Shown here piece by piece: positions 53,155 to 62,255 of a stretch of 64,000 bases of DNA; position 1 is the stretch's first letter; each line of letters opens with the position of its first letter. The DNA is from Paenibacillus kyungheensis. Its GTDB lineage: Bacteria > Bacillota > Bacilli > Paenibacillales > Paenibacillaceae. The stretch spans positions 561,501-625,500 of the forward strand of contig NZ_CP117416.1 in assembly GCF_028606985.1 (NCBI RefSeq), written 5' to 3'. A program made the translations under genes and the position numbers. Under the pieces are notes generated by a model. The model worked only from the letters and a program-made list of their open reading frames with translations, did not search any database and had not been told where the DNA came from.

Positions 53155-53718
53155 TTAATTATTAAGCCCTTCTACTAAATTATCTTTGTTTGTATCCACG
53201 TATTTTATAAGGTAATCAAATAAGTTTCTATCACCATTATAAAGATAAAGTTTATCAGCTACTTCACTAATTTCTGATACCATATCATTATATTTAGAAC
53301 TGTGAGTTTCCGAAAAAGTAGATATAGAGTATTTGATTTGATTATTTACATTATTTCTTAAATCCTGTGTCGATACATTGTTTTGTTCCAGTATTGATTT
53401 TATTGACTTTAGTATTTCGTAATCTTCTTTTGCCTGTATTCGTTGTAAAGTTTCTATCGTATCATTTAAGAATAATCCTGTTGAATTCTCTAAGAAACCC
53501 AAAATACCTTGCATATTCAGTTCTGTATCTAAGTTAATTATAAGTACTATATCTCTTATTACAATAGGCAACTTATAAAATGTATCCCTTTCAGTTAAAT
53601 GATAATTCTCTTCATTATATAAGTTTAATGCAATCTCATTGATAATTTCTTCGCCTGAATTCTTAGTTAGAAGATTTAGTTGAATTAAATTCTTAATTAT
53701 TTCACGGTATTCACTCAT
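53155..53718 (-). CDS. DUF4375/DMP19-like protein, passenger of the IS remnant
   Basis: 187 residues from ATG 53718 (MSEYREIIKNLIQLNLL), with AATGGAGG upstream. The helical pattern MQGILGFLENSTGLFLNDTI ... ETLQRIQAKEDYEILKSIKS matches the DMP19/DUF4375 family (QGGFLQF..NS.G..). It lies within the terminal repeats of the IS1595-like remnant, in the place where the transposase C-terminus should be. Function unknown; the family is often found near immunity or mobile genes. Confidence 0.65.
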   Translation of the reverse strand: MSEYREIIKNLIQLNLLTKNSGEEIINEIALNLYNEENYHLTERDTFYKLPIVIRDIVLIINLDTELNMQGILGFLENSTGLFLNDTIETLQRIQAKEDYEILKSIKSILEQNNVSTQDLRNNVNNQIKYSISTFSETHSSKYNDMVSEISEVADKLYLYNGDRNLFDYLIKYVDTNKDNLVEGLNN

Positions 53719-53754
53719 AACTAAACCTCCATTTCTAATTTCTATCAACTTTAA

Positions 53755-54366
53755 TTAAGTGGTAGAACGAGATAGATACAAGCTATCATAGGTATCAATC
53801 ATCTCAAATACAAAGGATGTTAATAGAAATTCTTTAATATTGTGTTTTGTGCTTTCATTACTTGGGAGTTGCTTTTGTTCGGCCGCTGGAAACAAGAACG
53901 CAGACGTGTTCGTAGCTGATTCCTCAATATTTAGATTTCCCACCACGCTTACGAGGTTTGCGTTCTGAAATGCCTCGCTTACCTTTTTCAGATTATAGGA
54001 TATAGTTCTCCTCAACTTCAACGCTACCTTCAAAATTCTCAAAATCTATTTGTTTAAGTACGTTTAGCAGTTTATGTCTCCAATAAAAAGCGTAATTCAA
54101 GTAACTCTTACGATTTCAGCAGATTTTCGTAAGGAATAATCTTTGAACATACAATCAAAGAGTTTCTCGCATTTCATTAATTAGCTGACCACAGACAGAG
54201 GAATAAGGTTCAATGTAGTGTTTATCCAGTGAAACGCTCGCTCTTTTTGTGTATGTGTCAAATTACCAATATCTCTTAATAGATTATTAAATGCTTTGCT
54301 CAACCTTATCCCCTCCCAAATATTTGTTCTTATGTTAATTATATTAAGGTTTCTGATAGGATTCAA
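53755..54366 (-). pseudogene. IS1595-family transposase, frameshifted and 3'-truncated
   Basis: Minus-strand pieces in different frames join to SLRKSAEIVRVT / YAFYWRHKLLNVLKQIDFEN / EGSVEVEENYIL / SEKGKRGISERKPRKRGG / RGISYEHVCVLVSSGRT. This is the IS1595 transposase layout (RKSAxxxGVxxxTxFYWRHK, VEVDETYFxxSxKGKR). The catalytic D of VEVDE is E here and stop codons occur, so the enzyme is dead. The last third is missing. Confidence 0.8.
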
Positions 54367-54407
54367 ATATCAACATTTATCTTTAACAGAGCCTTTAAAA
54401 AAAGAAA

Positions 54408-54455
54408 TTGACTTATTTTAATTGTTAACCTAAATTATATAAAGTGGTTAACAAT
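54408..54455 (+). promoter_or_regulatory. promoter and BirA operator of bioY-ecfAA'T
   Basis: TTGACT (54408-54413), 17 nt, TAAATT (54431-54436). The perfect inverted repeat ATTGTTAACC (54421-54430) / GGTTAACAAT (54446-54455) overlaps the -10 region with a 15-nt spacer. This is a textbook BirA biotin-repressor operator. The operon below should be repressed when biotin is sufficient. Confidence 0.9.
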
Positions 54456-54472
54456 TAATGGAGGTTAAAAAA

Positions 54473-55024
54473 ATGACAACAAAAGAAATGGTATACGCGG
54501 CTTTATTTGCTGCACTTATTAGCGTATTAGCTTTGGTTCCACCGATTCCTTTAGGGTTTATTCCAGTGCCAATTACTGTACAGACTCTTGGAGTTATGAT
54601 AGCTGGAGCATTTTTAGGTAAAAAGATTAGCGGTATTAGTTTAATCCTATTTCTTGTATTGGTTGCTATCGGACTACCTGTATTACCAGGCGGTCGTGCA
54701 GGACTATCTGTATTAGTAGGGCCTACGGGTGGCTATCTATTAAGCTGGCCGATTGCGGCTTTTTGTATCGGCTATGCAACAGAAAAGGTATGGGGAAGTC
54801 TAAAAGTATGGAAAATGATTGTGATTCATATCGTTTTTGGGGTGTTGTTAATCAATGTAATTGGTGCTCCTTTTATGGCGTTCATAACGAATACTTCTGT
54901 ATGGGCAGGGCTTGTAGGAGGCGTAGCCTTTTTACCAGGAGATTGTATCAAAGCTGTAATTGCCGCTATCATTGTATGGCAATTAAAAGCAATTAGTCCT
55001 ATCGAAGCAAGGGCGAATCGTTAA
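54473..55024 (+). CDS. bioY: BioY, biotin-specific S component
   Basis: 183 residues, six spans. ATG 54473 (MTTKEMVYAALFAALISVLA) lies after GGAGG; the upstream ATG overlaps that box. Contains FIPVPITVQTLGVMIAGAFL and the BioY hallmark LPGGRAGLSVLVGPTGGYLL. Binds biotin with high affinity and docks onto the EcfA/EcfA'/EcfT module encoded directly downstream. Confidence 0.95.
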   Translation: MTTKEMVYAALFAALISVLALVPPIPLGFIPVPITVQTLGVMIAGAFLGKKISGISLILFLVLVAIGLPVLPGGRAGLSVLVGPTGGYLLSWPIAAFCIGYATEKVWGSLKVWKMIVIHIVFGVLLINVIGAPFMAFITNTSVWAGLVGGVAFLPGDCIKAVIAAIIVWQLKAISPIEARANR

Positions 55025-55036
55025 GGAAGTGAAATT

Positions 55037-55846
55037 ATGCTTAGATTGAATCATGTTCATTTTTATTATAAAAAAGGTCGACCTGTTCTCGACGATATAA
55101 GTTTGACTATTCAGCAAGGTGAATTTGTAGCAATCGTGGGGGCAAATGGCTGTGGCAAGTCGACTATCGCCAAGTTAATTGATGGCTTGGTTGTACCAAA
55201 ACAGGGAACTGTACATTGGAATGAATGGGATACGTCCAAGCCAGATGAACTAGCAGAGATCAGGCAACAGATCGGCTATATTTTTCAAAATCCAGAAGAT
55301 CAATTTATCACCACAACTGTGATGGATGAAGTGTTATTTGGCTTAGAAAATATAGCGTTACCCCGCGCTGAGATGCAACCTCGTGTACAAGAAGCATTAC
55401 AAGCAGTACAGATGGAATCTTATGTTGATGCACAACCTCATCAATTATCTGGAGGGCAAAAGCAACGGGTAGCGATAGCCGCGATATTAGCGATGCGTCC
55501 GCAGATGATTATTTTCGATGAAGCAACGTCAATGCTTGATCCGCAGGGGAGAGAGCAGATACTTGCGATTATGCATCAGCTCCATCAACAAGGAATTACG
55601 ATTATTCATATTACACATCATATGGATGAAGTACTGACAGCACAGCGAGTATTGCTGATCGATCAAGGTCGATTGGTATTTGATGGAGCTCCTGCTTCTT
55701 TTTTTGACGAGATACCTGTAAATGATTATCAATTACAGCTTCCATTTGCTGTCCAGGTTCACCGTCAATTACAACTCACAACTCCTATGGCAACAGATTG
55801 GAAAGAGGCGATTCGTAGACAATGGTCTATCAACTCCAACACGTAA
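55037..55846 (+). CDS. ecfA1: ECF transporter ATPase (EcfA1-like)
   Basis: 269 residues. Walker A GANGCGKSTI, Q-loop FQNPEDQFI (ECF-type), signature LSGGQKQRVAIA, Walker B IIFDEATSMLDP, His in HITHHMDEV. Energises BioY. It ends 25 nt after the next start, so translation is coupled. Confidence 0.93.
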   Translation: MLRLNHVHFYYKKGRPVLDDISLTIQQGEFVAIVGANGCGKSTIAKLIDGLVVPKQGTVHWNEWDTSKPDELAEIRQQIGYIFQNPEDQFITTTVMDEVLFGLENIALPRAEMQPRVQEALQAVQMESYVDAQPHQLSGGQKQRVAIAAILAMRPQMIIFDEATSMLDPQGREQILAIMHQLHQQGITIIHITHHMDEVLTAQRVLLIDQGRLVFDGAPASFFDEIPVNDYQLQLPFAVQVHRQLQLTTPMATDWKEAIRRQWSINSNT

Positions 55847-56679
55847 GTGTACGTTATCAGGAACAGGATGCGCTACGAGATACTCATTGTACGATTGAAG
55901 CGGGCAAATGGATTTCAGTGATTGGACAGACAGGCGCAGGCAAGTCCACACTGGTGCAAGTATTGAAAGGATTAATTCCTGTTATTCAAGGAGAATATCT
56001 GATAGATTATCAAGCGGTATCAAGAGATGCCAGAGGACGATTACAAGTCCGACCAGAGATTGGTTATGTGTTTCAATATCCGGAGCATCAATTATTTGAG
56101 ATTACTGTAGCTAGAGAATTAGCTTTTGCACCAAGACAGCAAGGATGGTCGACTTCGCATATTCAGCAAAAGATCGCAGAGATTTTGCCTCAAATCGGTC
56201 TGTCTGAAGATGTTCTAGAGCTAGCTCCTTTTCAATTAAGTGGCGGGCAAAAAAGACGTGTAGCGCTTGCTTCGATTTTGATGATGGATCCGCAAGTGCT
56301 GATTGTCGATGAACCTACCGCAGGTCTTGATCCGATAGGTCGAGCAACGTTGTTACAGTATTTGCACCAATGGCAACAGCAAAATAATCGTACACTTATT
56401 CTGGTATCGCATCATCTGGACGATGTGGCTCAATATTCAGATGAGATTATATTGATGCATCAAGGTGTATTGATAGGTCAGTATGATCCGGTTACTTTGT
56501 TGATTGAACAGTCGCATCTATTAGAACAACATGGACTGATATTGCCAGAATCGATTCAGTTACTTCAGTTAATCGAACAATGTTATGGACAGAAGATTGA
56601 GGTAGATAGTTGTCGGGAAGAAGATATTTTCGCCCGCATCTTACCGATCTGGCATCGAAAGGAACAGAGTTATGACTAA
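55822..56679 (+). CDS. ecfA2: ECF transporter ATPase (EcfA2-like)
   Basis: 285 residues. Walker A GQTGAGKSTL, FQYPEHQLF (ECF Q-loop), signature LSGGQKRRVALAS, Walker B LIVDEPTAGLDP. Overlaps the EcfA1 and EcfT genes. Forms the ATPase heterodimer. Confidence 0.93.
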   Translation: MVYQLQHVSVRYQEQDALRDTHCTIEAGKWISVIGQTGAGKSTLVQVLKGLIPVIQGEYLIDYQAVSRDARGRLQVRPEIGYVFQYPEHQLFEITVARELAFAPRQQGWSTSHIQQKIAEILPQIGLSEDVLELAPFQLSGGQKRRVALASILMMDPQVLIVDEPTAGLDPIGRATLLQYLHQWQQQNNRTLILVSHHLDDVAQYSDEIILMHQGVLIGQYDPVTLLIEQSHLLEQHGLILPESIQLLQLIEQCYGQKIEVDSCREEDIFARILPIWHRKEQSYD

Positions 56680-57475
56680 TCAGGTGCTTATCGGTCAATA
56701 TATAGAGACGCATTCGGTATTTCATCGCTTAGATCCACGAATCAAATTAATCAGTTTGTTGATACTGATGCTGAGTTTTATCAGTCTGCATACAGGGATT
56801 AGCTATCTGATTGCCAGTGTATTTGTTATCGGATTAGTATATTTAACTCGTATTCCGGTTGTGGTGTTTTGGCGTGGATTGAAGCCGTTATGGATCATTT
56901 TATTATTTACGTTTGCATATCATCTGTTATTCACACAAGGGCATATCATCTGGTCATGGGGATGGCTTGAGATTACGACAGAAGGGTTACAGAATGGAGG
57001 ACGGTTTGTATGGCGAATAGTCTTACTGATCTTACTTGCGGCTATATTGACGCTGACTACCCAACCTTTAACATTGGCATATGGTCTACAAAAATTAATG
57101 TCGCCACTGTCTAAGCTAAACGTACCTGTGGAACAATTTTCGCTTATGATTGTGATTGCTATTCGATTTATTCCGACTATTCTAGAAGAATTGGAACGTA
57201 TTTTGCTAGCTCAAAAAGCAAGAGGATACGATATAACAACACTGCGATTCCCACAACGCATACTAGCGTATATCCCTATTCTAGTTCCGCTTCTATTTAC
57301 TATTGTTCAACGTGCTGAACATCTAAGCGATGCAATCGATGCACGTGCTTATGGGAATGGTAAAGGAAGAACATCGTATCGACAACTTCACTTGCAATCT
57401 ATTGATTACATAGTGATCGGTATCGCCATCGTATTTGCGGTAAGTCTGTTATTATTAAATATAATGAATAGATAG
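56672..57475 (+). CDS. ecfT: ECF transporter transmembrane protein (EcfT)
   Basis: 267 residues, four to five spans. Family motifs HRLDPRIKLISLL near the start, then ALRARGY-like KARGYDITTLRF and RAEHLSDAIDARAYG (the two Ala-Arg-Gly coupling motifs). Completes the dedicated biotin ECF transporter. Confidence 0.93.
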   Translation: MTNQVLIGQYIETHSVFHRLDPRIKLISLLILMLSFISLHTGISYLIASVFVIGLVYLTRIPVVVFWRGLKPLWIILLFTFAYHLLFTQGHIIWSWGWLEITTEGLQNGGRFVWRIVLLILLAAILTLTTQPLTLAYGLQKLMSPLSKLNVPVEQFSLMIVIAIRFIPTILEELERILLAQKARGYDITTLRFPQRILAYIPILVPLLFTIVQRAEHLSDAIDARAYGNGKGRTSYRQLHLQSIDYIVIGIAIVFAVSLLLLNIMNR

Positions 57476-57500
57476 ACGCATACTGTAAAGGATGGTTATC

Positions 57501-58460
57501 ATGAACTGGAAAACAAGAATCACAGAGTTATTGCAAATCGAATATCCGATTATCGAAGGAGGACTGGCGTATCTAGGTTATTCTGATCTAGCTGCTGCGG
57601 TCTGTAATGCAGGAGGACTCGGGCAGATCACAGCGATGAGCCTGCCAGATGCCGAAGCGTTACGCGAAGATATTCGTCGTCTGCGTACCTTAACGGATAA
57701 GCCGTTTGGTGTGAATTTTGCGATAGGACAATATGGATTCGGCTATGAAGATCGAGTGCAGGTCGCTATTAATGAACAAGTACCGGTAGTGACCATTACA
57801 GGGGGTAACCCGGCACCGGTGCTTGACATGTTACGACCAACAGACATCAAAACATTAGTGCTAGTCTCTTCACCTAGACAAGCTCAAAAAGCCGAGCAAC
57901 TGGGCGCTGACGCTGTCATTGTCGTTGGACAAGAAGGAGGCGGACATCTAGGTATTGATGATGTCGGCACTATGGTACTGGTGCCTCAAGTGGTTGATGC
58001 TGTGAAGATTCCGGTGGTTGCTTCAGGAGGAATCGGAGACGGACGTGGATGGATGGCAGCTCATGCGCTGGGCGCAGAAGGTATTGAAATGGGTACACGC
58101 TTTATCGCTACAGTCGAATGTATCCATGCTTCACCTTCATACAAAAAAGCACTGGTCGATAGCGCCGCATCCGATACCGTTATTATCAAACGCTCTATCA
58201 AAGCACCAGCCAGAGTATTACGAACTGACTATACCAATCAAATTCTACAGGTTGAACAAGTCACACCAACCTACGAAGCGTTAAAATCCTATATCAGCGG
58301 AGAAGCCAACAAACGCTGGATCTACGACGACCAACCTGAACAAGGATTCGCATGGGCAGGACAAGTCATCGGTCTCATCAAAGATATCCCAACCGTCTCT
58401 GAACTCATCCAACGAATGACCCAAGAAGCCCAAGATATCCGCCAAAAGTGGTCAACATAA
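57501..58460 (+). CDS. nitronate monooxygenase / FabK-like FMN enzyme
   Basis: 319 residues from ATG 57501 after AAAGGATGG. TIM-barrel FMN protein: YPIIEGGLAYLGYSDLAAAV, NAGGLGQI, GVNFAIG, VIVVGQEGGGHLG and ASGGIGDGRGWMAAHALGAE. It matches the 2-nitropropane dioxygenase/FabK superfamily. The His in GGGHLG and the absence of known FabK cofactor residues make nitronate monooxygenase or an unassigned enzyme more likely than enoyl-ACP reductase. It is 25 nt after ecfT, so it may join that operon. Confidence 0.85.
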   Translation: MNWKTRITELLQIEYPIIEGGLAYLGYSDLAAAVCNAGGLGQITAMSLPDAEALREDIRRLRTLTDKPFGVNFAIGQYGFGYEDRVQVAINEQVPVVTITGGNPAPVLDMLRPTDIKTLVLVSSPRQAQKAEQLGADAVIVVGQEGGGHLGIDDVGTMVLVPQVVDAVKIPVVASGGIGDGRGWMAAHALGAEGIEMGTRFIATVECIHASPSYKKALVDSAASDTVIIKRSIKAPARVLRTDYTNQILQVEQVTPTYEALKSYISGEANKRWIYDDQPEQGFAWAGQVIGLIKDIPTVSELIQRMTQEAQDIRQKWST

Positions 58461-58612
58461 TCATTTGAAATCTGATGATATATGTATCTCTAATTGTATA
58501 GAAAACTAACACAATCTTTAAAGGCATTATATTTAAATCTTTTTACAGTACCCACCGCCCCAAAGGTCTATGTTTTTCTTGAAATGCCACCACCCACGAT
58601 GTGAAGCGGAGG

Positions 58613-58723
58613 GGAATTATCGTTCTGAAAGAGCGAAGCGCTCGCCTTTGTAAGCTAATCCCTACCGCAAAGCGGTTATTCAAGGGATCAGCTTACAACA
58701 GCGACGACAAGAACGATAATTCC
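58613..58723. repeat. 111-bp nested palindromic element
   Basis: Outer arms GGAATTATCGTTCT (58613-58626) / AGAACGATAATTCC (58710-58723), 14 bp perfect. Inner arms TTGTAAGCTAATCCCT (58648-58663) / AGGGATCAGCTTACAA (58683-58698), one G-U. Apex hairpin CCGCAAAGCGG. A separate GAGCGAAGCGCTC hairpin lies between. C-rich tracts flank both sides. Looks like an inserted palindromic repeat or structured RNA. Confidence 0.8.
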
Positions 58724-58767
58724 ACATAGCGCCACCCCACCCTCCCCCATTTCCAAAAACAAAACCC

Positions 58768-58832
58768 AAAAAAGGATCATTTCGCATTCTCTCCTAAAAC
58801 AAGATGGAGAAAATAGGGAATGATCCTTTTTG
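58768..58832. terminator. bidirectional terminator
   Basis: AAAAAGGATCATT pairs with AATGATCCTTTTT; the inner arms CATTCTCTCC / GGAGAAAATAGGG partly pair. Confidence 0.85.
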
Positions 58833-58859
58833 CAATTCGTACGCTCACGTACAAGCTAC

Positions 58860-59327
58860 TTATTTACGCATAGCAGGAGACAAACGTTCTGCTTCCATAC
58901 CTAATTTTTTAAGTAAGAAAATCATTTGTTCTTTCTCTTGGAAATTCAGACCACTTAGCGCATAGTTCAGACGTTCTTCGTATTTTGGATAAATATCATC
59001 CATCACAGCGCGTCCTACATCAGTCAATTCAGCATAGATTACGCGACGATCGGTAGGGCAAGGATGGCGACGTAACAAGCCGCTGTGTTCTAACTTGTCG
59101 ATCACATAAGTAACATTACCACTTTGTAGTAATAATTTAGCACCAATTTGTTGAATCGGTTGGGCGCTTTTAAAATAAAGAACTTCCATTACAGCAAAAG
59201 CAGTAGAGTTGAAGCCTTCAATTTTGCTTCCTGCTACAGCATGTTCACTCAAACTTTTAAAAGCTTTAGCAAAAACGCGGTAAAGATGCATCGATTGTTC
59301 AGTATCATTCATGGACATATTAATCAT
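58860..59327 (-). CDS. MarR-family regulator
   Basis: 155 residues from ATG 59327 (MINMSMNDTEQSMHLYRVFA), chosen because GGGTGAATTT lies just upstream. Winged HTH with LLLQSGNVTYVIDKLEHSGL and RRHPCPTDRRVIYAELTDVG. The lone Cys (HPC) lies in the wing, in a position used for redox sensing in some DUF24/MarR proteins; uncertain. Single gene. Confidence 0.92.
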   Translation of the reverse strand: MINMSMNDTEQSMHLYRVFAKAFKSLSEHAVAGSKIEGFNSTAFAVMEVLYFKSAQPIQQIGAKLLLQSGNVTYVIDKLEHSGLLRRHPCPTDRRVIYAELTDVGRAVMDDIYPKYEERLNYALSGLNFQEKEQMIFLLKKLGMEAERLSPAMRK

Positions 59328-59513
59328 GATAAATTCACCCTTTCTAGGCATTTTAATGTGGAATATATTCATCAAATGAATTAATGGATTGGATATAAAT
59401 CTATTTTACGTGTAATTTTTTTGAAAAAACATGCGATTTGTCACAATGGTAGACTTTTTAAATATTAAATTTAAATATTAAATTCCAATCAAACGAACAA
59501 TGATGGTATAAAT

Positions 59514-59871
59514 TGTGGATAACGATTTTTGAAACATTGATTTTACATAAAAAGTGATTTTTTTATGAATTGTTTTCTGTGTGTTAACTGTGTATAAGTG
59601 GATAAATACTGTTGATAACTATGTGTATAAATAAAGAAAAAGGTTATTTACGGACAATATATGCAAAATCAGAATAGAATATATAGCAAAAGTGCTCTAA
59701 ATCAGTAGTTTTCCACAATCTATCCCCTATTTTATCTGCATAATTATATTTTTCGATGTATAGTGTGGAATTATTTTACTGAAATCTATCCTCAATCTGT
59801 TCACAACCTGTTGATAACTTGTGTGTAAAACCTTAATATCTGGTACTAATTTGTGTATAAGCTGTTTATAA
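59514..59871. repeat. cluster of DnaA-box-like 9-mers
   Basis: In 360 bp there is one perfect DnaA box (TGTGGATAA, 59514) and many near-matches: TGTGTATAA at 59589, 59622 and 59852, TGTTGATAA at 59610 and 59809, AGTGGATAA at 59597, TGTGTGTAA at 59820, TGTTTATAA at 59863 and TTTTCCACA (opposite strand) at 59709. The region is AT-rich and has no gene. No dnaA or dnaN flanks it, so it is not the usual oriC. Confidence 0.75.
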
Positions 59872-60022
59872 TCAAAAAAATGAATTTACACAAAAAGAGA
59901 TCAATTATCTACTGATTTTGACTCTTATTGATTACAGTATAAAGATCAGTTATAACGCAGACATCAATTTTGATCAGATGTAATTCATCATACCGAATAA
60001 AACAATAGAGGAATGATAATAA

Positions 60023-60898
60023 ATGGGAAATCATACAGCTACGCCGAGAAAACAACCTTTCGAATCTTCGTTAACAGAGATTTTGTCTAGTTTTTGGGAT
60101 CATAATGGTCGTGTGATGATGACGGTGCATCGAGGAAATTGGAAGCAAGCGCCCGAAAATTCATTAGCAGCGATTCAATATTCAATCGTAGCTGGAGCAG
60201 ATATGATAGAGATCGATGTTCAACAGACATCAGATGGTGTCTTAATTTTGATGCATGATGAGACTGTAGATCGAATGACCAATGGAACAGGTGCTATTCG
60301 TGAAATGACTTTTCGACAGTTACGCGAATTACGCTTACGTCGGTATCAAGGTGGAGCCAATCAACCTTTAACCAATTACAGTATTCCTACATTAGAAGAA
60401 ATTTTAATTTTAACCAAAAATAAAGTAATGATTAATTTGGATAAATGTTGGGATTATCGGGAACAAGTATATGAAGTGTTACAACGCACAGGTACTGTAT
60501 CGCAAGCATTATTCAAAAGCACAGCCAGTCCAGAAGAAGTACACGCATTTCTAAACAATAAATTAGAACAGCCATTGTATATGCAGATTCTTGATGATTC
60601 TAACCCTGAGATGGTTAATGAGATTGATTATATTTGTGCTATGGTACATCCGCAAGCGTTTGAGATTTGTTTTGAATATGAAGAGTATGAGCGTATCTCT
60701 ATAGAAGTACTAGAACGAATCAAGCAAAATGGTTGCCGAATTTGGACGAATACGATGTGGGATTCGATCTGTGGCGGGCATTCCGATATTATTTCGAGAG
60801 TAGACGTATCCGAAGGATGGGGTTGGCATATTGAGCGCGGTGTGAATATGATTCAGACGGATGATCCCGAAGGATTGTATGCTTATCTGAATGAATAG
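60023..60898 (+). CDS. glycerophosphodiester phosphodiesterase (cytoplasmic)
   Basis: 291 residues. GDPD motifs: VHRGNWKQAPENSLAA (HRG..PENS), MIEIDVQQTSDG (E-x-D metal ligands), LMHDETVDRMTNGTG (catalytic HD). C-terminal GVNMIQTDDPEGL. No signal peptide, so unlike secreted GlpQ. Hydrolyses glycerophosphodiesters to glycerol-3-phosphate. Its GAATGATAATAA leader has only a weak box. Upstream lies the DnaA-box cluster. Confidence 0.88.
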   Translation: MGNHTATPRKQPFESSLTEILSSFWDHNGRVMMTVHRGNWKQAPENSLAAIQYSIVAGADMIEIDVQQTSDGVLILMHDETVDRMTNGTGAIREMTFRQLRELRLRRYQGGANQPLTNYSIPTLEEILILTKNKVMINLDKCWDYREQVYEVLQRTGTVSQALFKSTASPEEVHAFLNNKLEQPLYMQILDDSNPEMVNEIDYICAMVHPQAFEICFEYEEYERISIEVLERIKQNGCRIWTNTMWDSICGGHSDIISRVDVSEGWGWHIERGVNMIQTDDPEGLYAYLNE

Positions 60899-60914
60899 AT
60901 AGCTATCATAATAT

Positions 60915-60956
60915 CAAAAAGAAGCTTTCCCTGATGATAGGAAAAGCTTCTTTTTG
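60915..60956. terminator. bidirectional terminator
   Basis: AAAAAGAAGCTTT pairs with AAAGCTTCTTTTT. Confidence 0.9.
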
Positions 60957-60983
60957 TGTATCCACAAATGCAGTATATAATGA

Positions 60984-62255
60984 TTATACAAAGCTAGCTT
61001 GAAGCGCTGCACTTTTGCCTGCGTTATAACCTGTTGTAAAAGCAGCGGTAATATTATATCCACCGGTATAGCCATGGATATCTAGCACTTCACCGCAAAA
61101 ATATAGCCCATTCATCAGTTTGGATTCCATCGTTTTGGGATCAACTTCTTTTAGATTGACACCGCCACCTGTTACAAAAGCTTCTTTGATCGATAGTGTA
61201 CCATGCATAGCGATTGGAAATGCTTTGATTAATTTAGCCATCTCCAACCATAATTGACGAGGAATATTATAGAACGTAATATCGTCAGCTAATCCTGATT
61301 TGCTCAAAATAATAGGAATCATCCGCTCGGGTAGATAGCCTTTGAGCACATTTTTGATCGCTTTTTTGGAATCGGTCTCTGCTAAAGCCAATGTTTCTTG
61401 ATATACTTCATCTACCGATTTAGCAGGAAATAAATCCAGTGTCACCATAATCGAAGTTACCGGGAATTTTTTGAGTGCTTTGACCACATATTGACTACAT
61501 CTTAGAGCGGTAGGGCCAGATATCCCGAAATGGGTAAATATCATATCCCCATCATGATAGATCAGCTTTTTGCCCTTCGGATTCCAGACGGTTAAGCCGA
61601 TATCACGTAAAGATAATCCTTGTAATTCTTTGCTCTGAATAAAAGGTTCTGGTGAAGTCATCGGAACTTCAGTAGGATAGAGGTCAGTAATCGTATGACC
61701 TGCTTGTTCTGCCCAGGCATAACCATCGCCTTCAGAACCGGTCTGAGGTACAGACTTACCGCCGACTGCAATAATAACTGCTTTACTTTTAAATACTTCA
61801 CCAGAACGAAGCCGTACGCCAACCACTTGCCCTTGATCATAGAGAACTTCATCAACAGGGCTATTGGTGCGAATATCGACTCCTTGCGAACGAACTTTGT
61901 TGACCAGAGCATCAACAACAGTTTTGGCTTTGTCAGATACGGGAAACATTCTGCCGTTATCTTCTTCTTTAAGTTGAATACCCATATTTTCAAAAAAGCT
62001 CATAATATCACGGTTGCTAAAATTAGCGAGAGCACTGTATAAAAAACGTCCGTTACCCGGAATGTATTTGATCAAGTCGTCGATTTCTTTAGCGTTAGTG
62101 ACATTACAACGTCCACCACCAGAAATACCGAGTTTGCGTCCTAATTTATTTCCTTTATCAACCAGTAATACCCGAGCACCATCTTCACTTGCTGCGACGC
62201 TTGCCATCAACCCGGCTGAACCGCCACCAATAACTATAATATCGTATATCAACAT
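60984..62255 (-). CDS. HI0933/BaiN-family flavoprotein
   Basis: 423 residues from ATG 62255 (MLIYDIIVIGGGSAGLMASV) after AAAGGAAAG; the longer reading to 62372 has no box. FAD motif GGGSAGLM, family motif KLGISGGGRCNVTN and a C-terminal GEVLDIHGYTGGYNITAAFT. The family (HI0933, BaiN, YtfP/YhiN) reduces unknown or steroid-type substrates. Single gene. Confidence 0.9.
   Translation of the reverse strand: MLIYDIIVIGGGSAGLMASVAASEDGARVLLVDKGNKLGRKLGISGGGRCNVTNAKEIDDLIKYIPGNGRFLYSALANFSNRDIMSFFENMGIQLKEEDNGRMFPVSDKAKTVVDALVNKVRSQGVDIRTNSPVDEVLYDQGQVVGVRLRSGEVFKSKAVIIAVGGKSVPQTGSEGDGYAWAEQAGHTITDLYPTEVPMTSPEPFIQSKELQGLSLRDIGLTVWNPKGKKLIYHDGDMIFTHFGISGPTALRCSQYVVKALKKFPVTSIMVTLDLFPAKSVDEVYQETLALAETDSKKAIKNVLKGYLPERMIPIILSKSGLADDITFYNIPRQLWLEMAKLIKAFPIAMHGTLSIKEAFVTGGGVNLKEVDPKTMESKLMNGLYFCGEVLDIHGYTGGYNITAAFTTGYNAGKSAALQASFV

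Larger units (their letters stand above)
53066..54393. mobile_element. IS1595-family element remnant with passenger gene
   Basis: Terminal inverted repeats are visible: GGCTCTGTTAATTGTTAATG at 53066 and its mirror ending TTAACAGAGCC at 54383-54393; about 21 of the first 26 positions match. Inside, on the minus strand, is a broken IS1595-type transposase and a complete DUF4375-like gene. The transposase C-terminus is missing. An 8-bp target duplication is not clear (flanks ACTAAAAA and TTTAAAAA are similar, not identical). The element lies between the acyl-CoA ligase remnant and the intact bioY operon. Confidence 0.75.

Noticed and set aside
59480-59900. chromosome origin oriC
   Set aside because: DnaA-box-like clusters fit, but dnaA, dnaN or rpmH genes are absent on both sides; treated as a non-oriC cluster.
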